Of a DNA stretch of 35,532 bases, positions 7,050 through 16,035 are shown piece by piece. Below the pieces are notes generated by a model. The model had not been told where the DNA came from, made no database searches, and saw nothing but the letters and a program-made list of their open reading frames with translations. The position numbers and the translations under genes are program-made. The stretch comes from Bacteroidales bacterium (GTDB lineage Bacteria; Bacteroidota; Bacteroidia; Bacteroidales; JAADJA01): the NCBI GenBank assembly GCA_016783885.1, contig JADHVR010000038.1:1-35532 (forward strand). The letters run 5' to 3'. The first letter of the stretch is position 1, and every line of letters starts with the position of its first letter.

Positions 7050-10000
7050 TTACATTTCCTCAACTTCCTTCAAATTATTTTCCCTGTCTCTGTCAATCAA
7101 AACAACAAAGGGATCGATTCCGGCAAAGTATGGTTTTTCGTTAACGATGATTTCTATTTCGGTTTTGTTTTGTGTGAACTTGTGCTTTTTGTAATAGATC
7201 TCTTCTTTATCTTCATTCAAAATGCCAACATAAATATAATCGTTTAGAGGTTGTTCTGTTTGAGTTCCTATGCTGTCGGCGTAGAATTTTGTTGCTTTTA
7301 CATTTATACTTACTTTGTATTTTTCATTACTTAATATTTCGCAATATGCCGATTTGGTTTCGTTTTCATAAAGGGTTATTTTCTCAAAAAGATCAGTAAC
7401 AAGATATTGTAAGCTGTCGGGGGTGGATTTTTTTATTTCGCTAATAAAATCAACTGAAAGCGGATAATTTAGGGTTGATCCATATTTGTTCACAAGGCGG
7501 CTTAGAGCAGCGCTTAATGAATCCAAACCGATATAATCGTGTAGCGCATACATAACTACTGAACTTTTAGGATAGTTCAGATAATCCTGAACAGGCAGTG
7601 ACCGAAACATCGGTCTTTCGCCTTCATAGTCAGTTTTACGACGACGTAAGTATCTTTCCATTTCATCTTTAAGGTGTTTTCTTGACATCTTCTGTCCATA
7701 TTTTTCTTCGTTGCACATTGCCTCTACATATTGAGCCATTGTTTCGGTGAGCATAAATCCACCTTCAGCAAAGGCAGGGGTAACAACATATCCCCACCAC
7801 TGATGAGCCATTTCATGCACACAAATTCCAAACATCATATCCACTATATCCGGGTCATTAAAATTGTTTGTAAATCCGGAACCTTCGCACCAGATAAAAA
7901 CACCCGGCTGCGAGCGGGCAGCTCCTCCGGTCAAATAATCAGGGATTTCTACAATCCTGATATTATTAAACGGAAAATCGCAATAGTTTTTTGTATTAAA
8001 ATCAAATGACCTCTTTACACCGTCTATCATTCGCTGAACATTGTACGGATGCTTTTTATCATAATAGATTTCAATATTGATGTCCTGATATTTATCCCTC
8101 GCTACTTCATACCTTCCGGATGCGAAAATTAGCTCATTCTGCATTGGGATATCCGAATGATAATGGAAATAATTTCGGTTACCTTCTGTCCATTTCTTAA
8201 TAAGTTCCCCGTTTGAAACAATGGTCTGGTCGCTGCTTGTGCTGATTACAGTATTAAACTTTACATTGTCGAGGTTAATAAAAGGAACTTTTCTGTCGGC
8301 ATTTTCTAATGAAGGAAATGCAGAAAGTTCATCCAGCCCGTATTTTCTCCTGTCATTGTTATCCATAAGAATGAAAAGATTATTATACCCGATTATCGGA
8401 AAGAAAGGGGATTCGCCACCTGAGAGCATCAAACAACTTCCATTTTCAACAATTAAATCTTTTGGATGGTTATCGTCGGTAAAGCCGGTTGTCAGTATCT
8501 CGTAATCAAACAGCAATTTGATTTCATCTCCGGGTTTTAAAGGTTTATCTAGTTTGAAAACTTTAAATCCAGCTTCTTCTCCCTCAATAATCAATTCAGC
8601 AGGAGCACTAAATTCAAACTTATTAATATTATCTATTAACCTACCCTCCCAAAGATTAGTGCAAATTTCGTCAAGGTTTTTATCTGAATTATTTTTTAAT
8701 AAATAATAACCCCGGATCAAAGCTTCTCTTTTATCCGGAAATATATCAATTTCTAAATCAATGTTTGAAATGTCGGGTTGCGTAACATCCTTGTATTTAC
8801 TATATTTTATTTCATATTGGGCTTTTATATTCTTGTAAGTCTTTTCCGACATATACGAATTCAGAATATATTTATTGTAAAAAATAAAACTACCGGAGCT
8901 TATAAATAAAATAATTAGAATTCCCAATGACACTTTCTGAAATCCCGTAATATTTTGTTTTGCAATTCTAAACCGGAATTTAAGGCTGGTCTCATTATTT
9001 CGTCGCCACAACAATGTGCTTATCAGGATTAAAATTCCTCCGAGGAAAGCCCAGTAAACCGTGTACCATATAATGGTTTCGGTATTAAACCCAAAACCAT
9101 TCATGCTTGAATAAGTAAACTTAGGAATTGTCCCATATCTGAGCAATAAATGGTCAACTTTAAGAATAATAAAAAATACGAGATCCAGCACAAAATAAAG
9201 AGCAGATATAAAAAATCCGAGATATTTATTTGGTGTAAGATTTTGAATTAATAAAACAATAATTGCCATAAACCAGTAATTGAGCAAATCAATTCCATAT
9301 AAGTGTTTAATGTATAAGCCAAAATTAATATCTGTAAAGCCGAGAGATAATTGGGTGATTATTCCGCCAATCATCGCAAGAGTAATAAAAAGGAACTGAA
9401 TGCCCATGAGCGTAAAAAGTTTTGATAGATAGCTCATCCAATTAGGGACAGGTAAGGTGTCATAAAATTCGTTTGAGCCGTTATCTCTTTCGCGCCATAC
9501 TAAAACTCCTCCAAAAAAGATAGTCAACGGTATCATATATATCAATAAATGATCGGTATGTTTCAAAAATTCCGAAGTAAATGGATATACCCTTGAACGG
9601 TCGGACATAACATTACCAAGGAAGTTAGCTATTATTTCACTAATTGCAAAGAAAGTAAGTAACAGAAAAGCCGGATGAAAAACAATTCGTTTAAACTCGA
9701 TAAAAACAAGCCTGAAACATTTTTGTAACTGAAATGTAAATGTCTCATCAATACTTGAAATTGGAATTCGCTTCAGAATACTTACTGTTTTTGCCGCTAT
9801 TTCGCTTGAAACTCCCAAGTATTTTTTCTTCTTTGTTTCAAGCTGTGATACAAATTTGAATTTTTTCCAGGTGTAAAATAATATCCCGAAACTTATACAC
9901 AGCCATATTATCCTGTTCAGAATAAATACACTATTAACAGGCATTTGGTTGGCATTCATATCGGCAACTGTCCAGAATTTTGCCTGAATGTTAATGGCTA

Positions 10001-10643
10001 AAATTCCAAAAGGATCAATTAAGGTTTTTACAGTTTCATTATCCACAGCCGTTAATCCACCCATCAATAAACCATAAATTCCAAGAAAGGCTATGCCGGC
10101 AATGTATGTCATTATCATACGGCGGCTTAAAGTTGCAAGTGCGAAAAATATACTGCCAATAAAAATCAGGTTGGGTATTAATATTAAAATTATCGGAACA
10201 ACAAATGCCTGCAATTGAAAAGGTCCGTAATATTTATCATCAATGCTGAGGCAACCGAAAATATATCCCAAAACCACACCTGCAAAAATTAAAATGTTTG
10301 CAAGCAAAGCTCCGCTAAACCTGCCTCCGAGATATGCGAATTTCGACATTGGGGTTGTAAAGAAAAAATCGTGGATGTTTGCCTCAAAATCTTTGGCAAC
10401 AGCACGCCCCACTATTAACATTGTAAATAAAACGCTGATAATACTGAAATTTGTAAATATTTTCGCAATGTTTATTGCTGCATTGTTCCATTCTTTACCA
10501 AATCTCATTCCCATCATCATTGTGTTTGGATCGGTATTGGAAGACCACAGATAAGCTGCATAAAACATTATAGCCGTAAAAATATAAAAGGCAATGCTTT
10601 TCAGGTTTTTCTTTAATTCGGTGGTGAATATTGTTGTGAACAT
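7050..10643 (-). CDS. ABC-2 type permease fused to an M1-family (gluzincin) peptidase domain
   Basis: A 1197-aa membrane protein. The N-terminal half carries many transmembrane helices in two ABC-2-like permease blocks (about residues 1-270 and 310-600): AVAKDFEANIHDFFFTTPMS in the first, and a cytoplasmic WRERDNGSNEFYDTLPVP segment in the second. The C-terminal part (about 640-1190) is an extracytoplasmic M1-aminopeptidase-like module with the zinc motif HEMAHQWWG at about 941-949 and a downstream LTETMAQYVE glutamate. The wider-than-classical spacing to that glutamate is, as I recall, usual for this fused subfamily. The likely role is ATP-driven membrane transport or extraction coupled to peptide cleavage on the outer face; the substrate is unknown. 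Its ATPase partner is encoded just upstream (10856-11731). No truncation is seen. Confidence 0.88.
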   Translation of the reverse strand: MFTTIFTTELKKNLKSIAFYIFTAIMFYAAYLWSSNTDPNTMMMGMRFGKEWNNAAINIAKIFTNFSIISVLFTMLIVGRAVAKDFEANIHDFFFTTPMSKFAYLGGRFSGALLANILIFAGVVLGYIFGCLSIDDKYYGPFQLQAFVVPIILILIPNLIFIGSIFFALATLSRRMIMTYIAGIAFLGIYGLLMGGLTAVDNETVKTLIDPFGILAINIQAKFWTVADMNANQMPVNSVFILNRIIWLCISFGILFYTWKKFKFVSQLETKKKKYLGVSSEIAAKTVSILKRIPISSIDETFTFQLQKCFRLVFIEFKRIVFHPAFLLLTFFAISEIIANFLGNVMSDRSRVYPFTSEFLKHTDHLLIYMIPLTIFFGGVLVWRERDNGSNEFYDTLPVPNWMSYLSKLFTLMGIQFLFITLAMIGGIITQLSLGFTDINFGLYIKHLYGIDLLNYWFMAIIVLLIQNLTPNKYLGFFISALYFVLDLVFFIILKVDHLLLRYGTIPKFTYSSMNGFGFNTETIIWYTVYWAFLGGILILISTLLWRRNNETSLKFRFRIAKQNITGFQKVSLGILIILFISSGSFIFYNKYILNSYMSEKTYKNIKAQYEIKYSKYKDVTQPDISNIDLEIDIFPDKREALIRGYYLLKNNSDKNLDEICTNLWEGRLIDNINKFEFSAPAELIIEGEEAGFKVFKLDKPLKPGDEIKLLFDYEILTTGFTDDNHPKDLIVENGSCLMLSGGESPFFPIIGYNNLFILMDNNDRRKYGLDELSAFPSLENADRKVPFINLDNVKFNTVISTSSDQTIVSNGELIKKWTEGNRNYFHYHSDIPMQNELIFASGRYEVARDKYQDINIEIYYDKKHPYNVQRMIDGVKRSFDFNTKNYCDFPFNNIRIVEIPDYLTGGAARSQPGVFIWCEGSGFTNNFNDPDIVDMMFGICVHEMAHQWWGYVVTPAFAEGGFMLTETMAQYVEAMCNEEKYGQKMSRKHLKDEMERYLRRRKTDYEGERPMFRSLPVQDYLNYPKSSVVMYALHDYIGLDSLSAALSRLVNKYGSTLNYPLSVDFISEIKKSTPDSLQYLVTDLFEKITLYENETKSAYCEILSNEKYKVSINVKATKFYADSIGTQTEQPLNDYIYVGILNEDKEEIYYKKHKFTQNKTEIEIIVNEKPYFAGIDPFVVLIDRDRENNLKEVEEM

Positions 10644-10715
10644 AATTTCAGAGCTTATTTTATATTAATTCTATTATAATAAATTGCAAGTAATGGTTTA
10701 AATACATTTCTAATA

Positions 10716-10785
10716 TGGAATGATGGAAAAGTGATATAATATCAGGCAATTGCTTTTTCCAATATTCCACTGCTCCATTATTCCA
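10716..10785. repeat. Imperfect inverted repeat between the ABC genes
   Basis: Arms TGGAATGATGGAAAAGTG (10716-10733) and, inverted, TGGAATAATGGAGCAGTG (from 10768-10785) match at 15 of 18 positions across a 34-base loop. TGGAATAATGGA-type sequence looks like a small dispersed palindromic element in the leader of the permease gene. It could form an RNA hairpin that moderates expression between the two ABC genes. Confidence 0.5.
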
Positions 10786-10855
10786 ATTAAATATTTAAAA
10801 CATATCATTTGTGGTATGATTTTATCAAAACATCAAAATTATTGAGTTCAGAATT

Positions 10856-11731
10856 TTATCTATTATTTCTGCTTAACCAATAAAAATAAACATCTTCGAG
10901 AGTTGTAGGAGATGATTCAAAATTGTTTCCGGGATTTGATTCGGAGTAAATTCTAATAAAAGTTTTACCTGTAAAAAGACGATTTGATATAACATCGTAT
11001 TTTTTTTCATAATTTTCAATATCAGATTTAAGAATGTCTTTTTCCCATATTTTGCCTTTTAAGGAATTGATAGCATTAGCAGGATTATCTTTAAAAAGGA
11101 TTTCACCATTATTAATAATAGCCATATTGGAACATAACTGGCTCACATCGGCAACAATATGGGTTGAGAGAATTATAATTATATCTTCACCGATTTCGCT
11201 CAGCAGATTATGAAAACGGTTTCTTTCTTCAGGATCAAGTCCTGCTGTGGGTTCATCAACAATTATTAGTTTAGGATTTCCAAGCAAAGCATGAGCTATT
11301 CCAAAACGTTGTTTCATCCCTCCCGAAAAAGTCTTAAGCTTTTGCTTTCGTTCATTCCAGAGATTTACACGCCTTAGCAACATCTCAACTTTTTCACGGC
11401 GTTCTTTTTTATTTCCAACACCTTTTAGCATTATAAAATGATCAAGCAGGTTGTATGCATTGTCTTTTGGATAAAATCCAAATTCCTGGGGTAAATAACC
11501 AAGAATCTTTTTAACCTCTCTTTTTTGGGTCAGGACATCAATATCACCTAATCTTATTTCGCCTGAATCAGCTTCCTGTAAAGTTGCTATTATTCGCATC
11601 AATGTTGACTTCCCGGCACCATTTGGACCTAATAATCCATAAAGACCGGTAGGGATATTCAATGAAACATTTTTTAATGCAACTACTCCATTTGAGTATG
11701 TTTTTGAGAGCTTTGTAATTTCTATTTCCAT
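10856..11731 (-). CDS. ABC transporter ATP-binding protein
   Basis: A 291-aa cytoplasmic ATPase that should energise the permease-peptidase encoded 212 bases downstream. It shows every core motif: Walker A GPNGAGKST (35-43), Q-loop YLPQEFGFYP (79-88), signature TFSGGMKQR (134-142), Walker B LIIVDEPTAGLD (155-166) and the H-loop STH near 190. The CcmA/DRA-type arrangement is usual for ABC-2 exporters. After about residue 215 comes a C-terminal extension rich in charged residues, normal for the group. The ATG at 11731 gives MEIEITKLSKTYSNG, the expected N-terminus. It is probably the first gene of a two-gene unit. Confidence 0.93.
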   Translation of the reverse strand: MEIEITKLSKTYSNGVVALKNVSLNIPTGLYGLLGPNGAGKSTLMRIIATLQEADSGEIRLGDIDVLTQKREVKKILGYLPQEFGFYPKDNAYNLLDHFIMLKGVGNKKERREKVEMLLRRVNLWNERKQKLKTFSGGMKQRFGIAHALLGNPKLIIVDEPTAGLDPEERNRFHNLLSEIGEDIIIILSTHIVADVSQLCSNMAIINNGEILFKDNPANAINSLKGKIWEKDILKSDIENYEKKYDVISNRLFTGKTFIRIYSESNPGNNFESSPTTLEDVYFYWLSRNNR

Positions 11732-11965
11732 AGTTAAATCGTTATTTGGTATTATTTTTATTTGACGAGGTTAAATATTAATTGGTTACAATGATTTTAT
11801 TATCATTCGTATTTATTCCGATGGTTTGGGGAAAAAATTAGTGTGTGGCAAATCTTTTATGGTCTTGTGGGTGGCGTTTGCCTCTCTCTTGTTTTGAGGT
11901 GGATCTTTTTTACGATGAACGCCAATGTAAAAGTATTTTAAGCCCATCTAAGCTCATAAAATTTT

Positions 11966-12066
11966 CCGAACCAATAATTGTACTCTAAAAACAGGCATCC
12001 TTAAAAAGCTTTGTTTTGGTTCGATGATCTGAATAATTATGGGGTTGTGCAACGATTACGCGTGTT
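11966..12066 (-). repeat. Dispersed repeat B, copy 2
   Basis: About 101 bases nearly identical to 4013-4110, in the same orientation. It sits about 90 bases past the end of the membrane-protein remnant at 12157-12601, just as copy 1 follows the GYF_2 gene. A short relative of the leading edge of repeat A (CCAATGTAAAAGTATTTTAA) is found at about 11923-11942. The rest of the 11732-12156 gap is AT-rich and holds no gene I can support. Confidence 0.8.
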
Positions 12067-12156
12067 GTATGCTGTTGTTTCTTTTTTCTAGTTTCTTGTT
12101 CAATCAAGTTTTAATTATTTACGTTTGTTTAAGTATTTCATTCCTTGTGGTAATAA

Positions 12157-12601
12157 CTAACTTAATAAAATCAGAATAAATCCAATCAAAACAATTCTTT
12201 TATCGAAATCATAGTTAAATGCTAATCCAGAAATTATGTCTCCAAATACCATTGCTAATCCAATATAACCAACTATTCTTAATTTTTGAGATAGCAAATT
12301 AGTTTTCATTTGAGAATACCAATTTCGGTATAAATCATTTTCTGGGTCAATTTTGATAAGTTCTGAGAAAACTTCAAATGAAAATTTATGATTTTTTAAA
12401 TAACCATTTAATACCCCAGAATGAAATTTATTTTCAATATTCAATTTTCCGTACTGTTCAGATTTATTTTCAATCTTTTTTAATAAGAAGTCTATATGTT
12501 CAACTAATTCTAAAAAGCTATTGCTTCGTACCGAAGCTTCGGTATTAAGAATTAGTATAGAAGGTTCGGTTTCCTGTTGCCATTTTTTTAATGGTATATA
12601 C
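12157..12601 (-). pseudogene. Remnant of a small membrane protein
   Basis: An open frame without a convincing start runs from about 12601 to the stop at 12157. The part after a TTG at 12444 (95 codons) reads MNIENKFHSGVLNGYLKNH, then KIDPENDLYRNWYSQMKTN, then two hydrophobic segments near the C-terminus (LRIVGYIGLAMVFGDIISG and RIVLIGFILILLS) that look like transmembrane helices. The frame continues upstream to 12601 (YIPLKKWQQETEPSIL, NSFLELVEHIDFLLKKIEN) before hitting a TAG, with no ATG. This suggests loss of the 5' end. The family is not recognised. Repeat B follows its stop and recombinase-like debris precedes it. A short functional gene starting at TTG is possible but less likely. Confidence 0.5.
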
Positions 12602-12623
12602 GGTTGCTAAAATAGACTTTTTT

Positions 12624-12732
12624 TTATGATGCAAAAATAATTCGCTTTATTTCTTCCCTGCTATAAATGCCCGGCAAATTCTTGCTTTTCATGGGCATGT
12701 TTACATCTTCTAAATAATAAGACTGTTTGCTA
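12624..12732 (-). pseudogene. Possible tyrosine-recombinase fragment
   Basis: A short frame of about 35 codons ending at a TAA (12624-12626) reads SKQSYYLEDVNMPMKSKNLP followed by GIYSREEIKRIIFAS. The LP..(Y/L)SREE(I/V)KRI pattern matches the linker and start of the catalytic domain of XerC/D- and integron-type tyrosine recombinases, where a P-K-LP-x-x-x-S-x-E-E-V stretch is typical. Nothing of the catalytic RHRY region follows. If correct, it is a scrap of an integrase inside the debris field between the ABC genes and the LytTR cluster. It is too short for certainty. Confidence 0.4.
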
Positions 12733-12762
12733 CCGATAGTTATCGAGATGTTCAGTGTTAGT

Positions 12763-13212
12763 TTATCTAAAGATAAAACCATTTTTTAAAGGATCGTCAG
12801 GGTCGAAATAAAATTCATTTTGACCGGTAATAAATGCCGTTCCTGTAACTTCAGGAATAACTGCTTTATGCGGGCCAAATTCAGTTGTTTCAACAACTTC
12901 ACCATCCATGGTTGTTCCCAGGATACTTTCTATGGTTATTTTTTTCCCTTTAATTAATTCATTTTTTGCATAGTGCAAAGCTGCTCTTGCACTTACTCCT
13001 GATCCTGTAGCTGATCTGTCAACTTCGCCTTTGGCAAATATGCAAACATTGCGGCTATGATTTTTTGGATTAAATGCTTTTCCTGTAAATATTGTTCCGT
13101 AAAGGAAACTTAAATCTTTTTCGAAAGGATGTTTTATTTCATATTGATCCATCACAGCATATTTTATTTTTCTGCCATAATCGATCAGTCGGCTATAATC
13201 CGATTCATTCAT
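12763..13212 (-). pseudogene. C-terminal half of a proline racemase / hydroxyproline dehydratase-family enzyme
   Basis: 149 codons correspond to the second lobe of the proline racemase fold: HPFEKDLSFLYGTIFTG, CIFAKGEVDRSATGSGVSAR, then a KKITIESILGTTMDGEV block and ITGQNEFYFDPDDPL. Full enzymes of the family are about 310-350 aa, so the N-terminal lobe with the first catalytic residue is absent. At the second active-site position racemases have Cys (DRSPCGTG); here it is Thr (DRSATGSG), as in trans-3-hydroxy-L-proline dehydratases. The frame opens at MNESDYSRLIDYGRKIKYAV, already deep in the domain, and nothing homologous is seen upstream. It should be inactive as a monomeric two-lobe enzyme. 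This is most likely a 5'-truncated relic. Confidence 0.8.
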
Positions 13213-13351
13213 TTTTAAACCTAATACAAAAGGAGAAAGATACTTTACTGAAGTTGCACGGACCTTTATGCGGGCTACAACCCTTCAAAAGCAAACTGCC
13301 AAGGCAGTTATTTATGAGTGCATGTAAGGCTATGGGCATTATTATCCTGTT

Positions 13352-14068
13352 TTAAATTAGGAAATTTTTATTTAAAAATTCCTGAAATTTTGATTTGTAT
13401 TGTTCGCTAATAGGAATATATACACTGTCATCAAAAACAATACGGTTACGTTCAACAGTAGTAATTTTTTCCAGGTTTACTATATATGAACGATGAACCC
13501 TCATAAAACTTTTAACAGGCAAATATTCTTCCATCTTTTTCATACTCATCAAGGCCATGACCGCCTTTTGGGATTCAATATGTATGCGTACATACTCCCT
13601 CATCCCTTCAATGTATTTGATATCAGATAAATTTATGCGTAATATTTTATACTCCGATTTGATAAATAGAAACTTTTCATTGCTCCCAATCTTTTTAATT
13701 GTTGTTTCTTGTGGTAAAAACCGATCCTTTGCTTTCTGCGCTGCTTTTAAGAAATCAGTATAATTTATGGGTTTTAAAAGATAATCAATGGCATCTACAC
13801 GAAATCCTTCTATTGCATATTCACTGTATGCTGTTGTGAAGATCACTTTTGGTGGATTATTTAAAGATTTGACAAACTCCATCCCGCTCAAATCAGGCAT
13901 ATGAATATCAACAAACATCACATCAATCTCGTTCTCGCTTAAAAATGAAAGGGCTTGCAAAGCACTTTCAAATTTCCCGGCTAATGCCAGGAATGGTGTT
14001 TTTTGAATATATCCGGCTATTTGTTTTAAAGCCAAAGGTTCGTCATCAATAGCAATGCAACTTATCAT
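13352..14068 (-). CDS. LytTR-family response regulator
   Basis: A 238-aa two-domain regulator. The receiver domain (1-120) has the acidic pair DD at 8-9, phospho-acceptor Asp54 in MFVDIHMPDLSG and the conserved Lys in DYLLKPI near 105. The LytTR DNA-binding domain occupies about 140-238, with IKYIEGMREYVRIH, a MALMSMKKMEEYLP segment and the FMRVHRSYIVNL signature. LytTR proteins bind paired direct repeats in promoters. The ATG overlaps the TGA of the sensor kinase gene (ATGA), so the two are translationally coupled. It is the last gene of the CotH-VTC-kinase unit and is the obvious candidate regulator of the 13-24 kb cluster. Confidence 0.93.
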   Translation of the reverse strand: MISCIAIDDEPLALKQIAGYIQKTPFLALAGKFESALQALSFLSENEIDVMFVDIHMPDLSGMEFVKSLNNPPKVIFTTAYSEYAIEGFRVDAIDYLLKPINYTDFLKAAQKAKDRFLPQETTIKKIGSNEKFLFIKSEYKILRINLSDIKYIEGMREYVRIHIESQKAVMALMSMKKMEEYLPVKSFMRVHRSYIVNLEKITTVERNRIVFDDSVYIPISEQYKSKFQEFLNKNFLI

Positions 14069-15177
14069 ACCGGTATTGTTAGAATTAATTTGTATTCTTC
14101 TGATTTTTCTTCAATGTTCAATGAATACTTATCTCTATAAATAATATCCAGTCTTTTTCGTGAATTTTCAATTCCAATACCAGGTTCAGATTTATCTTTT
14201 TTAATATCCGGGATACTGTTTACAATTTCAAAGGTTAAATGTTCTGGTTCCAAAGAAAAAGTAATATTTATAAAACTTGAGTTTTGATAGCTGATCCCAT
14301 GTTTAAAAGCATTTTCAACAAAAGAGGTAAATAAAAGTGGTGGGATTGATTTATCTGGTAATTGTTCAGGAACACTTAATTTTATCTTCACTTTTTCAGA
14401 GTAACGCAATTTCATTAGGTTGATATAACTTTTAATAAATTCAAATTCTTTGGACAATGATACGAGTTCGGACTGGGAATCATACAATAAATGGCGCATT
14501 AACTTCGACAGCTTGATAACTGATTCTTTTGCTTCTTCCGTATTTACATCAATAAGTGCATGAATATTGTTTAATGTATTCATAAAAAAATGGGGACTAA
14601 CCTGATTGCGAAGAAAGGCGAGCTGATTTTGCACATTCTCCTTTTCCAATAAAGTTTTTTCCTGTTCCAGTTTTGACCATCTGACCATCATACGCATTCC
14701 GGTATCAAATCCAATTATTAAAACAGAAATAATAAACATATTTACAAAAGGTGGAAACGGAAAAGGATTTTTTCTTTGTGGTGGAGGTGGTGGAGCCCCA
14801 TCCGGAGTCCCTATATTTTCTTGTCTTAGGGATTGTGATGGTGGGTGCTGAAAATTTTCGTTTCCAGGCGGGCCATTGTTTGACCTGGCATCTTCCAAAT
14901 AATAAAGAGAGAAAGAGAAAACAATTATAAGTAGTAAGGTAACAAGTAAATATATCACTTTTCTATTTTTAAAGAGCAGAAAAGGAACAAATAAAAAATG
15001 ATTGGCCAAAAACAGCACAAAGAAGGGAAATACACCTGTCCATGCGATAATCACTCTATCCCATATGATAACGTCATCTAGCTGAAATATTAACAATGGT
15101 GCTGTAAATATGGCCAACCAGATTGTAAATAGGATCAATGATTCAGAGTATTTTAAGATGCCGGGGTTCATTTTCAT
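14065..15177 (-). CDS. LytS-type sensor histidine kinase with a proline-rich external loop
   Basis: A 370-aa membrane kinase, partner of the overlapping LytTR regulator. Three N-terminal membrane helices (about 12-32, 42-69, 73-94) are followed by a 45-residue loop rich in Pro, Gly, Asn and Gln (about 97-143, including APPPPPQRKNPFPFPPF) and a fourth helix (144-164). A coiled linker leads to the His_kinase domain with QVSPHFFMNTLNNIHALID, the phospho-acceptor being His196. The HATPase domain shows the N-box SFVENAFKHG (about 286-295) and the G-box GIGIENSRKRLD. With four helices the loop should lie outside the membrane, where it may be the sensing part. It follows the VTC-domain gene by 53 bases, so it probably shares that transcript. 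Confidence 0.92.
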   Translation of the reverse strand: MKMNPGILKYSESLILFTIWLAIFTAPLLIFQLDDVIIWDRVIIAWTGVFPFFVLFLANHFLFVPFLLFKNRKVIYLLVTLLLIIVFSFSLYYLEDARSNNGPPGNENFQHPPSQSLRQENIGTPDGAPPPPPQRKNPFPFPPFVNMFIISVLIIGFDTGMRMMVRWSKLEQEKTLLEKENVQNQLAFLRNQVSPHFFMNTLNNIHALIDVNTEEAKESVIKLSKLMRHLLYDSQSELVSLSKEFEFIKSYINLMKLRYSEKVKIKLSVPEQLPDKSIPPLLFTSFVENAFKHGISYQNSSFINITFSLEPEHLTFEIVNSIPDIKKDKSEPGIGIENSRKRLDIIYRDKYSLNIEEKSEEYKLILTIPV

Positions 15178-15230
15178 GTGTACAATTATAAGTTTTTTTT
15201 GATTAGTATATATTCCTCATTAATTTTTAT

Positions 15231-15998
15231 TTAGGAATTAAACCATTTTGAGCGGGTATATATTTTGGATTTCGTAATACGGTTCACTATTTTATTGGCA
15301 TCCATCGAAATAACATATTTTGATGCAGATTGTTTTCTTAATGAAAATTGAGATATCATTGGATTGAGCCATCCGGGAAATGACCGGTTAAATTTTACTT
15401 CAAGAATAAAATGATCGGCAAGTGTGGCTTTGATCCTTTCCTCCTGATAAAGCTCCTGAATAGAAGGGTACCCTTTGCTCCTTAAATTTTTATCAAATGT
15501 AATTCGTACAGTACTGTCAAATTTACTAAGGTAAGCTTCTCGCTCATAAATAATAAGCACTACCGGCCGTAGGTTTTTACTAAAAACCTGGTAGAAAAAC
15601 CGCACTGCATTTTCAGTACCTTTTGGAAAAGTATCTTTAAACAAAACAGAACCATTTATGCTTTTTTCTTTAAGCATCAATTGTGCATCCCTAAAAGTAA
15701 CCGGCGCCCGGTATTTGACTATTGGAATATCATATTTTCGCTTTATTTCAAAGAATACCGTATTGTCATCATTTTCTTCATCATAACCCCTTAAACGAAC
15801 TTTCTTACGGTTTTTAATCCCGTCAACTTTTTCATAATAAAAATCATATCCGGGTGTATCAAAATATATTGACCTGACAGTATATTGATTTTTCCCTCCG
15901 GATTCTGCAAATTGATCAACATCAACAAAAGGCAGGATCATCTTTCGTAAATGCTCCATTTTGCTATTGTGTACAATATATTTATATTCGTAACGCAT
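15231..15998 (-). CDS. VTC-domain protein (polyphosphate polymerase-like)
   Basis: A 255-aa protein made of one VTC domain, the tunnel-shaped catalytic fold of the yeast Vtc4 polyphosphate polymerase, which forms polyP chains from ATP. The basic and acidic tunnel residues expected of the fold are present: RYEYKYIV at 2-9, VRSIYFDTPGYDFYYEKVDG (about 41-60), RKKVRLRGY, the VFFEIKRK strand, VVLIIYEREAY, VRITFDKNLRS and the late ILEVKFN. There is no signal peptide or membrane helix, so it is cytoplasmic. In Bacteroidota such genes commonly accompany CotH-family genes and a DUF4956 membrane protein; here CotH is present (37 bases upstream) but DUF4956 is not. Enzyme activity is inferred from the family. 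Confidence 0.85.
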   Translation of the reverse strand: MRYEYKYIVHNSKMEHLRKMILPFVDVDQFAESGGKNQYTVRSIYFDTPGYDFYYEKVDGIKNRKKVRLRGYDEENDDNTVFFEIKRKYDIPIVKYRAPVTFRDAQLMLKEKSINGSVLFKDTFPKGTENAVRFFYQVFSKNLRPVVLIIYEREAYLSKFDSTVRITFDKNLRSKGYPSIQELYQEERIKATLADHFILEVKFNRSFPGWLNPMISQFSLRKQSASKYVISMDANKIVNRITKSKIYTRSKWFNS

Positions 15999-16035
15999 TA
16001 TTTATAATTTCAAAATTGTTCTCCTTTCCAGATAC

